64,000 nucleotides of DNA, from NCBI GenBank assembly GCA_950097015.1, contig CATNEN010000007.1, positions 8,929,001 through 8,993,000 of the forward strand. The letters are read 5' to 3'. Source of the stretch: Macrostomum hystrix. Its lineage: Eukaryota > Platyhelminthes > Macrostomidae. Both the position numbers and the translations under genes were made by a program. The notes below the pieces were generated by a model. That model saw nothing but the letters and a program-made list of their open reading frames with translations, ran no database searches and was not told where the DNA came from. Below are positions 46,501 through 57,178 of this stretch, piece after piece; position 1 is the first letter of the stretch; the number at the start of each line of letters is the position of its first letter.

Positions 46501-49268
46501 ATTAACAGGGGGGAGCATGAATTAACAGGGGGAGCATGAATTAACAAGGGGGAGCATGAATTAACATGGGGGGGAGTATGAATTAACAGGGGGGAGCATG
46601 AATTAACAGGGGGGAGCATGAATTAACAAGGGGGAGCATGAATTAACATGGGGGAGCATGAATTAACATGGGGGAGTATGAATTAACAGGGGGGAGTATG
46701 AATTAACAGGGGGGAGCATGAATTAACAAGGGGGAGCATGAATTAACATGGGGGAGCATGAATTAACATGGGGGAGTATGAATTAACAGGGGGGAGTATG
46801 AATTAACAGGGGGGAGCATGAATTAACAAGGGGGAGCATGAATTAACATGGGGAGCATGAATTAACATGGGGGAGTATGAATTAACAGGGGGGAGTATGA
46901 ATTAACAGGGGGGAGCATGAATTAACAGGGGGGAGCATGAATTAACATGGGGGAGTATGAATTAACAAGGGGGAGCATGAATAAACATGGGGGAGTATGA
47001 ATTAACAGGGGGGAGCATGAATTAACAGGGGGGAGTATGAATTAACAGGGGGGAGTATGAATTAACAAGGGGGTTGCTTAAATTATTGAGGGGTACTCGT
47101 AGAATAAATTTTTTAGTTTAAGCAAGTATTATTGAGAGGCAACCATGAATTATCGAGGGGGTTGCATAAATTATCAACAGGAAAGCATGCATGAATTATC
47201 GAAGGGAAGCATGCATTATCAAGTGGTAGCATGTATTAGCGAGGTGGAAGCATGAATTAACGAAGGGAAAGTATGAATTATCAAAGGGGCAGCATGATTT
47301 ATCGAGGAGATATCAAGAAAAGATAAGTATAGTTTTCAAGTAGAATATTTTAAATGATGTTGCTTCTTAGAGCTTTAAAGCGTGATTTTATTCCCCAAAG
47401 GGGGGTCTTTATTACTAGTCGGTAATACTAAAGTTTGTACAAGTTGAGACCACACTCGCAATCACTATCGTCCGTCCTCACTCAAGGTTCCATCTATGCA
47501 CCCACTCGCCGACGAGTCCGGCCGGGTCTGGGAGACGACACGCTGGCGGCCAGGCCAGCTAGAAGACGAGGAGCTGCGCATGTACATCCGCGCCGCCAGA
47601 TCTCTTGCCGCCTTTGCTGGCTTCTGCGACCTCGGCAGCGCGCGCGAGGGCCAAGCCTCCGCTGATAATGACCGGACGGCGCAGAGAGCGTTGGACACCC
47701 TTCACGATCTGGACTACGATGTTCGGCTGGCGCTTCGCGTTCTTGTGCGGAATCCGCGTTTAAGCGTTGTCGCTAGTGTAGGCAACGGCGGTGGTACCGG
47801 AGGCGGAGCACTCGACGAGGGCGAAAGCGGTGCGCCGTGGTCGCGTGACTGCGTCCGCCGCTTCCAAAAGGGTGTGCGTCAGTACGGCAAAAACTTCTGG
47901 CGCATCCGGCGCGAGCTCCTGCCCGATCGACGAGTCGGCCAGCTGGTGCACTTCTACTACCTGTGGAAGCGGTCCTCGGCCTGTCCGAATGGCAGCCGGT
48001 CAGCCGGCAGGCGCAGTTGGGGCGCCACGTCACCTGCTATCGCCCAGATCGAGCCGGCCTGCCGAAACTGCGAGGAATGTCCTGCAGCCGGCGATGGAGA
48101 CCCACTGTGTGGCGAGTGCCGCCTGTTCTACTTGAAGTACGGCGAAGACAGGCCTAGCCGTGGAGGCCGCGTCGGAGTCACTGATGACGTTGAACAGACG
48201 TCCATCGATGCCAAAGCAGCCACTGACACCATTGTCGAGATCAGCGACGCGGATGGTGATAATTCTGACGACTCTGACAGCGAAGACAGCAGCAGCAGTA
48301 GCTGCAGCAGCAGCAGCGGAAGCAGCGGCTCCAATAGCAGCACCAGCGATGATGCTACAGTACCCTCCAATGAGCCACCGAACACCTCCCTTGAGACACA
48401 CAGCCACGCATCGCCGTCGCCGCCGAAGCCCTCCCGCCCAACCCCGGCCTACAGTCCCACTCCGCTGCATTGCCGCCTGCCCGCCGATCATATCAGCAGC
48501 AGCGGCCGCAGGGACTTTCAAAGAGTCTGGATTCGAAGCGGTGGCCGCAACTCGTGCGCCCGCACTGATCTACAATATCAGGCGCCTCCAGTCGCGACCA
48601 GCAACTCCGTCAACTCCGTCACAGCGTCCTCGCCAGTCTCCCAACTTCCCTTAAACCGGCCAATGCAGTCGCAGCCAGCCGCTGCTTCAGCCGCTAGCCT
48701 CGCCGCCGAGGAGCAGCACCAGAAGATGTTGGCTGCCGCTGCCTGGCAAGCGGAGCGATCGCGCTTGACTGAGTTGGCCCTTCTACATGCCACCGGCAGG
48801 CCACCCCCAACACCGACGTACCTGACGCCCCATGCACCTACGCAGAACCATTCTGTCCCGCCGCCCTACGCTTTGATGATGCCGCCTCCACCTCCCCATC
48901 AGCCGGCGCCGTCGTCGTCTCACAGCTTTAGTTGCCACGCCGCGTTGAATCCTGACCACCTGTTTGCGGCCATCAGCCGGCATTCAATGACGCCGCAGCC
49001 GCCCCAGTCGCCGCTATATCAGCATCATCATCAGTTGCGGCATCAGCAGCCGCCTCCCGAGTTGGCGCCCTTGTTTGCTGCAGCCGCGGCAGCTGCCGCT
49101 CAGCAGCAACATCAGCAGCAGCTTCAGCAAGGTCTGGCGCAGCGTCAGCAACAGTATCTGCTACAGCAGCAGTTCATGTCCGATCCGCGCTGCTACCTGT
49201 TCGATCCGGCGTTTCTAGCCGGAGCGGATCCCCGCTCACTGCAGTTCCCGCCACTGCCTCCACGCTGA
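40531..49268 (+). CDS. RERE: Atrophin/RERE (Grunge) transcriptional co-repressor
   Basis: Exons 40531-40914, 41382-41705 and 47487-49268 join in phase to 829 residues. RERE-type atrophins are nuclear co-repressors that recruit histone deacetylases through ELM2-SANT. A Ser/Pro-rich N-terminus leads into a BAH domain (about 75-212: GVEYRIGDCCYAEEP, RELFLSETRESLPAACLRGRC, AFFCVFAYNPETPRL). ELM2 follows (EIRVGPAYQAHLP, WRPGQLEDEELRMYIRAARS, AFAGFCDLGS). SANT lies at about 354-400 (CVRRFQKGVRQYGKNFWRIR, HFYYLWKR). A GATA-like finger at about 428-452 has the pattern C-x2-C...C-x2-C, followed by LKYGE. The C-terminal half is low-complexity (Ser, Pro, Gln, His, Ala runs), as in atrophins. The order and motifs match RERE closely. 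The ATG at 40531 sits 1 nt after an AG. An in-frame ATG at 40477 is the alternative if there is no splice there. A poly(A) signal candidate (AATAAA) lies at 50126-50131. Confidence 0.9.
41830..41985. repeat. Array of about 30-bp hairpin-forming units in atrophin intron 2
   Basis: Four clear units occur at 41851, 41881, 41911 and 41943. Each contains a self-complementary core: TGCTGGTCTAGACACTAGCA, TGCTGGTCTAGACACCAGCA, GCTGGTCTAACAAGACCAGC and GCTGGTCAAAAAGACCAGC. Cores are joined by TTGAATGT-type spacers. Stems are 7-8 bp in the last three units and imperfect in the first. Confidence 0.75.
42269..42352 (+). tRNA. tRNA-Leu-CAG: tRNA-Leu (CAG), copy 1
   Basis: 84 nt without an encoded CCA. 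The A box is GTCAGGATGGCCGAGCGG, the anticodon CAG lies at 42303-42305 within TTCAGGT, and a long variable arm marks a class II tRNA. The B box is GGGTTCGAATCCC, with A as discriminator base. The acceptor stem pairs GTCAGGA with TTCTGAC (one G-U). A T6 Pol III terminator follows at 42358-42363. It lies in sense orientation in atrophin intron 2. Confidence 0.97.
42923..43006 (+). tRNA. tRNA-Leu-CAG: tRNA-Leu (CAG), copy 2
   Basis: Identical to copy 1 except for T instead of C in the D arm (GAGTGG). The anticodon CAG is at 42957-42959. A T8 terminator lies at 43013-43020. The 3' flank differs from copies 1 and 3. Confidence 0.97.
43311..43394 (+). tRNA. tRNA-Leu-CAG: tRNA-Leu (CAG), copy 3
   Basis: Identical to copy 1 over the full 84 nt, with anticodon CAG at 43345-43347. 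Its immediate 3' flank (ACAGCTTTTTTG) also matches copy 1, so these two were probably duplicated together with their terminators. The T6 terminator is at 43400-43405. Confidence 0.97.
43920..47330. repeat. Complex satellite region in atrophin intron 2
   Basis: Degenerate about 20-bp units resembling AGCATGAATTATCGAGGGG occupy 43920-44600, parts of 45540-46000 and 47130-47330. The core at about 46010-47060 is a homogeneous array of the 20-21 bp unit AGCATGAATTAACAGGGGGG with AAGG/ATGG/AGGG and AGCATG/AGTATG variants. Within the core, 46062-46460 and 46482-46880 are the same sequence at a 420-bp offset. An exact 72-bp tandem duplication starts near 44278. Blocks near 45310-45470 and 45755-45920 are diverged copies of each other. 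Confidence 0.93.
44590..44742 (+). repeat. Dispersed duplicate end block, copy 1
   Basis: The block begins at GCATGATTTAT and runs through GAGATATCAAGAAA, GCTTTAAAGCGTGATTTT and CCCCCAAAGGGG to CTAGTCC..TACTAAA. It is homologous to 47280-47432, about 2.7 kb away. Both copies sit at the right end of a stretch of AGCATGAATTATCGAGG repeats, so they could be the conserved terminus of a mobile or amplified unit. Confidence 0.6.
47280..47432 (+). repeat. Dispersed duplicate end block, copy 2
   Basis: This is the homologue of 44590-44742. It shows the same order of landmarks: GCATGATTTATCGAGGAGAT, GCTTTAAAGCGTGATTTT, CCCCAAAGGGG, CTAGTC, TACTAAA. It ends only about 55 bp before the third atrophin exon. 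Confidence 0.6.
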
Positions 49269-50125
49269 GCAATGGCCTCATCAATGACTCTATGAAAATT
49301 GTTGAAGAGTGTCGCATTCAATTTCCTCTTCTAGCTTTTTAAAATTGGTCCTCTGTAGAAAAAGCCTAGAGCTAGTTTACGTCTGAGAGCTTATTGCTCA
49401 CGCGTGAGGTGTGAAGCGTTTACCATTGATTGACTGACTGTGCAAGCTGCCAGTAACCCCGGATTGGCAGTTTTTAAGCACCCTTTTAGAAATTGCCTCA
49501 CCCGCCCTGCTCAATGCACTCTGTGACTCGCTAAAAGCTTACAGATTGCCAGCTATTGTTTAACATTGCTTTGTCCTTGCTCGGCAATGTACGGATTACT
49601 AGGAGAGTGCTTGCGCAATTCTCTTACTTATTATCTTACTGTGACAAGCTCTGTTTTGTTTCACTTATTCACTGATGCCTAGCTGATATTGACGACTTGC
49701 ACATATTGCTCCTCCGAGAGCTGCTGCTCATGTAATTACAGTTCTTACCTGGGATTATTTGTGCCTTTGCGATACCTGCAGTTGCCGAGTTGTTTGCCAC
49801 GCGATCCCGTCTCCCGCTGCGCGCAGTTATTATGATCGCATTCACGGGCTCCAGCTCTGTGTTTCGCCTCTTTTACTCTTTTTTCTTGCCTCGACGACTA
49901 CCTGCAGGGAAATTGCTGCTGACCTTGTTGCTGGCGAGCAACCCGGCGTTCTGCCGTGTACTTTTATATTGCTCGCCTGCTCTGCTCATCCGTGCTCTTC
50001 AACCTTCAACTGCCTGTTTACTAGGTGGCTGCTCAACTGTGGTCGACTGTGAGCAGTTACTCCACTTCTCTGTGCGTGTTGGTTTACTCAAAGCCCTGCT
50101 TTGAAAGCTAAAAAAACTCACTTTA

Positions 50126-50131
50126 AATAAA
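50126..50131 (+). terminator. Candidate poly(A) signal of the atrophin gene
   Basis: AATAAA lies about 860 bp after the atrophin stop at 49268. No earlier canonical signal was noticed. It implies a long 3' UTR. Confidence 0.35.
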
Positions 50132-50492
50132 ACTTTAATAGTTTTATGTCGCCTCATATAGTATAGAATTTTGTGATATACAGATTCCATGTCCATGTCA
50201 TGTATTCCATGTCCGCTGAAAGGCCTACTGTTTAATGCTTACGTACATACAAGCTTTTTAAAAACTATGAAACATTTTTTATACAAATTTGTGAGAAAAA
50301 GAAGCAATTTTTCTGTGATTTTCTATGCTCATATATTATTGTATAAAATGAGATTGGGCAGATTTTTTTAGTACTTATTTTTTTATAATTTGCTTCCTTC
50401 TCGCCCGATCTCAATGCGATTTTTCCTGCTTGTTTTTTGTCGTGGGCCAAATTTAGAATTTTCTTGCAAAAATACACAAGCACTACACTGGC

Positions 50493-50860
50493 CTGCTACG
50501 CGCCGCCTTTAAGATCAGCGACGAGCGGATCACTAACGCGGCACTCTATCGCCGCGCCGGCCTGGCCCGTCCAAGTGAACGGCTGCGACTTCGGCGACTC
50601 CAGCTTGCAGGCCACATCATCCGCGCCGAGTCCTACTGCCCGCAGCCGGTGCAGGAGGTGCTGCTGCTAACCCTGCAGGCACCCTACCGGCGCGGCCAGG
50701 CCCGAACTCGGCGTTTCGTCGACTGCCTGCTGGCCGATGCTGGCGCCCCGGACACTGGCGGCGGTGCGGCCTTTGTTCGCGCCCAGGCTCTGAAGCGTGC
50801 ACTGTGACGCTGCCTTTTCCACCTGACAGCGTATTTTGTTGTTGTTGTTGTTAAAATACA
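50493..50860 (+). mobile_element. 5'-truncated LINE (non-LTR retrotransposon) 3' end
   Basis: A GC-rich frame with no start codon runs from 50493 to TGA at 50805-50807, inside AT-rich DNA. Its product has the carboxy-terminal pattern of reverse transcriptases from non-LTR elements: ISDERITNAALYRRAGL, then ERLRLRRLQLAGHIIRAES and PYRRGQARTRRFVDCLLADA. A short 3' UTR ends in a (GTT)n tail near 50838-50850, as in some LINE clades. The frame is intact over about 105 codons, so the insertion may be fairly young. The reverse transcriptase core is missing. Confidence 0.7.
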
Positions 50861-53690
50861 CAACTTCATACTCAACAACTTCATTGTACTTGTCACTCAA
50901 TTTCGGGTGTACATGCGAATCCCTGCTTGACGAATGCGTGCTGCCTCTACGGAATTTCCACACTTTCTGAAACAAATGATTTCGACTAACACTTTACCAC
51001 ATCGTGTTGGCGTCAGTCTCTGGAATGAGAAACGATTCGCAACTCGATGATCAGACGATGATAGAGTTTCATAAATATCTAGTTTCTATCCAATATTTGC
51101 AATAGATTGTGTGCTGTCTCAAAAAATCAACACTGGCTCGTAACGACGTCATCGCGCTTCTAGCCCGTAATACATCTTTAGCATAATTACGCTGGGAACT
51201 TTGCTCGTAATTCCGGAATTAGTAAATCAGGTTTGAGCTTGTAAAAACCCATTTAATAGCCTTTTAAATACGTTAAGAAAGACAAACTCAGGTGTAAAAG
51301 TATTCAGCCAAAATACTTTCTTAGTCCTCAATTAATAGCCTGCCGAGATTGTAGGAGAAAATAGCTCATTGTGTACAAATATTTCCTTCTGTATGATGAA
51401 AAACATCCTCATCTCAGCTTTTAGATCCACTTATTTCTTAGCACTGCGTAGTTGTACAGTTCAACTGTACACTTAAATTTTACGATATTATGCCAGCTCT
51501 GTTAAAAGGTGGGGATTTTTTCAGACGTAATATGTAGGCATATACAACTGCAAAATACGATAATTAGAAAACACCCTGTCGTCTTAAGTCAGTAGACTTG
51601 AGTTATTGGAGATCGATTGGATTTCTATAGTCTCGTAAATTAGTTTACACAGAACTATACATTTATCTGCCCCTTACCGTTCGATTCGCAACCAATTGAA
51701 AGTTGAATTTATAGCTAAGTTCACAGAAAAAATACACTCAATAAAACTAAATAAAACCACAGCAAATTATGCACGATTACATAAAATGGTCAATTTATGC
51801 TTCGGTTTAATACATATGTGGAAAAAGTTTCGTTTTATTAGTGCATGACGCTCTTTTTCTCCCTCTGAACCTAGCCCTACTGCCATAAGATACCGCCATT
51901 TTATGTGACCATAGCATTGCATAAATTGTGGGACCTGCACAAGGAGACCTGGTTAAATGTTACGCTGGTTTATTACCAGTTGGTCCTTGATCGGCAAGTG
52001 GCCGATAGAAATATGCATTTGCAAACTCAAAAGCCTACTTGTCCGGCTTCTGTTTTTAATGTTTTAAACAAAGGCATTAAACATTACTAAAGTTATAAGC
52101 AAAAGTTTGACTTTCAAACCTATGAAACTAAATAGAAACAAATAAAACAAAAAACATTACAATTTTTATTTTTATTTAAAAAAATCAAAATGAACTTTTA
52201 TGTTCAAGGTCGAACCGTCATTTACTATATAGTAAAACCAACAGACTTTTCTGCAAACTAACTCCGAATAAAAGCTTTCATTAACATTGTCTACATACAT
52301 CTCAATTAACCTAATTTAGTGCTGCTAAACAAAAGAAAGAAAAACGTTTGTTTCATGTTTACGTAGAATTTTTTTATAACTACCACTTGTATGTTTGCAA
52401 CTTTAAAAGGGGTTTTTAATATGTAGCTTTTGGAACAAAAGAAGCAACAGGTTGCAGAAAAAATGTGACAGGAAGTAATAATAGCTACAAATCGCGAGCT
52501 TACGCATGTATATGTTAAAAGTAATATCGTGAAAATAAAGTGTCTAATTAGTTTCCATAAGTTGCACCTATTCTGATTGCTTCTGTTAATTTAATGTTTT
52601 GACTACTTGCTTTCCAATTGCATAGGTACTTGTAATTTTATTTTAATAATAGCTAGCTGTTAGTATTTGCATAAAAAGTATAAAAAACTTGTACTATATA
52701 TTGTAGACAGCTATGAGTGTTTTGCTTTTTTTCAATTGCTAAATTGGTTTTAATTCAAAATCTAAAATGTTTAGCATAACTGATTATTTAATTTTATTGC
52801 TTTTGTAAATGAAAATTTTTGGCAATTTGGCTATTATTCCTGTTTTAACTCAAACTAATTTTTAAGCTAGAAATAGCCAAAGTTGTCATCTTTTCATTAA
52901 TTACATTATTCCTTCTACTTCATAACAAAAAGCCATTATATTTTTTAGCAGTTTAATTATTATATATTTCATGTCTTCACTTCAGTGATTTAAGTTTAGT
53001 ATTGAATTTTTGGGAACTAAAATATGAGTAATATATATTTTTGTGAATATTGGCCTTAACATGCTTCAAATTCTTTATTTATTTATTGGCCTTAACATGT
53101 TCCACATTCTTTATTTATTTAAATAAACATTGTGTGTCAACTGCTTATAAAAAAGAGATTGATAAACATTTTACTTAACTTAGTTGGGCTATGTATATAT
53201 TCATTGAAATAGCTAAAGCTATTGTGTGGCTGTGTCTAGGCCTATAGATTAGACAAGCAGCTACAGAGACTACCCTAATTTGTATTCTAATTGATTTGAG
53301 TACCTTTTATTATCACAAGGTGAACCAAAGTTTCTAATTGGGCTGAGATTTGAGCTCAGCCCAAGGAGCCCAAAACCACCAGACTGTATTCTTTATAGAA
53401 TATTTAGCAAGATAGGCTATTGTGTATCTTATAGGAGTCTGAACTAGAATGGAGTACAAAAGGCTTAACTAAACTAAAATGCATTGTTAATATTATGCAA
53501 CAAATCTAGTCATTATTAAAGTTATAAGCACTTTTGCACAATGGGTACTTTATATAAATTTATATGATGGTAGTTAAATCTATAATTGAATGTCTGTTAT
53601 GATTAGATATGAATTATAGATACGAATAAGTTATGAATTTTCATGAAGAGATACATTTTAAATAAGCAAGACAATGCAGTGCTTTGTTTT
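50861..53690. other. AT-rich spacer before the class IIa HDAC
   Basis: No coding region is recognised in about 2.8 kb. A 61-codon plus-strand ORF at 51905-52090 has no recognisable feature. TTATTTATTTATTGGCCTTAACATG is present twice in imperfect form near 53050-53125. The right part probably holds the HDAC promoter or an upstream intron. Confidence 0.5.
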
Positions 53691-53699
53691 TTTTCAGGA

Positions 53700-56600
53700 A
53701 TGGACCCCCAGTCACCACCAATGCAGCCAAGATCAATTAGTGGTCTGCCCCTGCCTCTGGGCTGTGCTGGCCCAGAATCGTTGCCACACTTTCTAGCTCG
53801 CATGGTGCCGCCACTGCAGTTTCCCAGCCCATTCAGCCAGCTGGCAAGTCTGCAGGCCCAGGCGGATCCACGCCTGCGCACAGTTGGACTCGCCAGACAG
53901 GACAGCTTCGACGAAGTGGCCGGAGGTGGTGTTGTCGGTGGCGCCATTGGCAGCGCCCCCAGCGGTGGGATCGGCATGTCCCACAAACAGGTCAAGCAGC
54001 GCCTGCAGGAGGTCATTCTCAATAAACAGCGCAACCGAGAGCTGTCCAACTCGCCACCAGAGTGGGCCTCTCCTCAGAGCAGCTTTGAGTCGGCTGGATC
54101 GCCGCCAACTCGCTGGCAGGTGAGGCGGTCTGTAGGTTTTTTGATAATAACATATAAAAATAGTACTGTATAAGGAAACCATTGCGCTTAGGTATTTGTA
54201 GCACTAATGTAAGTGTGCCGTATGCTATACGGGTAAAAAATAATTCCAATTAAGGTGCAGCACACATTCCCGCTGCCGGCCGGATCCCCATTGAAGGACT
54301 TCCCTCTGCGCAAGACAAGCTCTGAGCCTAACCTGAAGGTGCGCACCGCAGCAATGCGCCACCAGCGGGGCGGCGCTCAGCTGCTCGACCGACCGGCCAA
54401 GCGGCGATTACGCTCGCTTCTGGAACGATCGGGCATCGGAGGCGCCGCTGCCGCCGCTGCTGCGGCTACCTCTGGAGTCGCAGCTGGCCCATCGGCTGAG
54501 TGTCACGCCTCGCTACCCAACCTGGCTGGCTTGAAGGCCCGCCTAGGCGCTGCTGCGGCCGGTCGCGGCGCTGCTGCTGTTGCTGGCCCGGCTGCCCTGT
54601 GTCGCCCGGCCGAGTCGATGCCCCGGCGTCGGCCTGGCAAGCAGCTGAGCCGGACCCGGTCGGCGCCCCTGCCAATGCCGGCCTCGGCTGTGAATGTGAA
54701 AGCCCAGCTGCGCCACAAAGTGCTGCATCGATCTGGCTCGGCCGACGACGCTCCAGCCGACAGTCAGCCATCTGGCTCTATGGCTCCTCCGACCTGCTGC
54801 GGCAGTGGCCACGGCGCAGCGGCGCAGATTCGCGAGGAGGCTGAAGAAGACGGCCTGACAATGCTGGAGCGAGCCTGCAGTACACCGCTGATGCAGCTGC
54901 CGTCGCCCATTGCGGAGGAGAGGCCGAATGACCTGCTCCCCACTGCCAGCGGCACAGCCCTAGCCTATGACGAAGGCATGCTGGCCCACCGCTGCCTGTG
55001 CAACCAAAGCGGCCTGCACCCTGAGAATCCCCTGCGCCTTGAACTCGTCTGGCAGCGGCTGGTCAAGACCGGCCTGGCGAGTCGCTGTCTGCGCTGTCGG
55101 TGAGTTGGCAATGCGAGTGTTGTCAGTGTGCCTGGCTGTGCCGTGTGAGTTAGCCTGGCTGTGCTGTGTGAGTGAGCCTGGCTGTGCCGTGTGAGTGAGC
55201 CTGGCTGTGCTGTGTGAGTGAGCCTGGCTGTGCTGTGTGAGTGAGCCTGGCTGTGCTGTGTGAGTGAGCCTGGCTGTGCTGTGTGAGTTAGCCTGGCTGT
55301 GCCGTGTGAGTGAGCCTGGCTGTGCTGTGTGAGTGAGCCTGGCTGTGCTGTGTGAGTTAGCCTGGCTGTGCCGTGTGAGTGAGCCTGGCTGTGCTGTGTG
55401 AGTTAGCCTGGCTGTGCCGTGTGAGTTAGCCTGGCTGTGCTGTGTGAGTGAGCCTGGCTGTGCTGTGTGAGTGAGCCTGGCTGTGCCGTGTGAGTGAGCC
55501 TGGCTGTGCCGTGTGAGTGAGCCTGGCTGTGCTGTGTGAGTGAGCCTGGCTGTGCCGTGTGAGTTAGCCTGGCTGTGTCGTGTGAGTTAGCCTGGCTGTG
55601 CCGTGTGAGTGAGCCTGGCTGTGCCGTGTGAGTTAGCCTGGCTGTGCCGTGTGAGTGAGCCTGGCTGTGCCGTGTGAGTATCTCATCGAGTCGCACATTT
55701 TCCCCGCAGATCTCGCAAGGCCACCATAGAGGAGCTTCGGCTTTGCCATGGCGAGATGTACAGCGTGCTGCACGCCACCCAGCCTTCCCAGCGCACCCGG
55801 CTGGATCCGGCGCTGCTTTTAAACTTTAAATTCTCCCAGCTGCCCTGCGGCGGCTTTGGTGTGGACACGGACACAGTGTGGATCGAGGGCGGCACGGCCC
55901 AGGCCTGCCGACTGGCTGTCGGTGTTCTGTTGGAGCTCTGCCAGCGCATTGTTCTTGGCGACTGCCGCAACGGCCTGGCGCTCATCCGGCCGCCGGGCCA
56001 CCACGCCGAGCACTCGCAGGCGATGGGCTTCTGCTATTTCAACTCTGTGGCCATCGCCGCCCGCAGCCTCGTCAGGTCCGGCCAGGCCGCCCGGGTCTGC
56101 ATAGTCGACTGGGATGTACATCACGGCAACGGCACCCAATCCGTGTTCTACTCGGATCCCAGCGTGCTGTACATCTCCCTGCATCGCTACGATGGCGGCG
56201 CCTTCTTCCCCGGCTCCGGTGCTGTCGATGAAATCGGCGAGGGCCCTGGACTTGGCACCAATATCAACATCGCTTGGTCTGGCCAGGTCAGTGGCTAAGA
56301 CCCTACATTTGGGATTAAATCCTTCTTGGATTTTGGCAGAATATGCGCCCTTGACAGTCTGTGCAGGAGAGTGACTACATGAGGGGATCTGTGTAGTGAG
56401 TTCATGAGGGGATCTGTGTAGTGAGTTCATGAGGGGATCTGTGTAGTGAGTTCATGAGGGGATCTGGGTAGTGAGTTCATGAGGGGATCTGGGTAGTGAG
56501 TTCATGAGGGATCTGGGTAGTGAGTTCATGAGGGGATCTGTGTAGTGAGTTCATGAGGGGATCTGGGTAGTGAGTTCATGAGGGGATCTGTGTAGTGAGT

Positions 56601-57178
56601 TCATGAGGGGATCTGTGTAGTGAGTTCATGAGGGGATCTGGGTAGTGAGTTCATGTTCTGGATTGTCGCTGCCTACGCAGGTGATGGGGGATGCCGAGTA
56701 CCTCGCTGCCTTCCGCGCCATCGTGCTGCCGGTGGTGGCGCAGTTCTCGCCCACCCTGCTGCTGGTCTCCGCCGGCTTCGATGCCGCCCGCGGCCACCCG
56801 TCCAACCTGGGCGGCTACTGCCTGTCGCCGGAGGGCTTTGCGCAGCTCACCGCCCAGCTCATCCGAGTCACGCCCGGCGGCCGGGTTGCCCTGGCGCTCG
56901 AGGGCGGCTACGACCTGGCCACGCTGCCCGACTGCGTGGAGGCCTGCCTCCGCGTGCTCCTCGGCGACCCGGAGCCCTCCCTGTCGGACGCCGAGCGGCT
57001 CCGCCGGCCGAACCCGGACGCTGTCGACCTCATCCACCGGGTCGTGCGGCTCCAGCGCCAGTTCTGGGGCGACTGCCTCGGCCTGCCCGGAGCCGACACT
57101 GTCGACATGAGCGTCGAGGAGGCCGCCAGACGACTGCAGGCTATGAGCATGGGCGGTCCATCTGGCAGCGGCATGTAG
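53700..57178 (+). CDS. HDAC4: Class IIa histone deacetylase (HDAC4/5/7/9 type)
   Basis: Exons 53700-54119, 54255-55099, 55710-56286 and 56681-57178 join in phase to 779 residues. The second acceptor may instead be 54261 (two residues fewer). Class IIa HDACs are signal-regulated nuclear co-repressors that bind MEF2 and shuttle with 14-3-3. An MEF2-binding helix lies at about 95-115 (VKQRLQEVILNKQRNREL). The 14-3-3-type sites are PLRKTSSEPNLK (about 157-168) and LSRTRSAPLP (about 271-280). The class IIa zinc subdomain starts at about 385 (HRCLCNQSGLHPEN). The catalytic domain has RPPGHHAEHSQAMGFCYFN, IVDWDVHHGNGTQ, VSAGFDAARGHP and LEGGYDLATL. All metal ligands and the His pair are present. Residue 691 is Tyr, where vertebrate class IIa enzymes have His. 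The N-terminus lacks the long Gln-rich coiled coil, so upstream exons may exist. An AG lies 2 nt before ATG 53700. Introns 2 and 3 are minisatellites. Confidence 0.92.
55115..55680. repeat. 22-24 bp minisatellite filling HDAC intron 2
   Basis: About 24 copies of a unit reading GAGCCTGGCTGTGCTGTGTG then AGT, with GCTGT/GCCGT and GTGAGTGAG/GTGAGTTAG variants. It begins within about 25 bp of the donor and ends about 25 bp before the acceptor. Every unit contains GTGAGT, identical to the true donor at 55100. Confidence 0.95.
56370..56660. repeat. 25-bp minisatellite in HDAC intron 3
   Basis: About 11 copies of a unit containing GTGAGTTCATGAGGGGATCT then GTGTA, with TGTGTA/TGGGTA variants. It ends about 20 bp before the acceptor of the last exon. 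Each unit contains GTGAGT. Confidence 0.95.

Noticed and set aside
51905-52090. 61-codon ORF in the AT-rich spacer
   Set aside because: No recognisable motif, no flanking splice pattern, and length within chance expectation.
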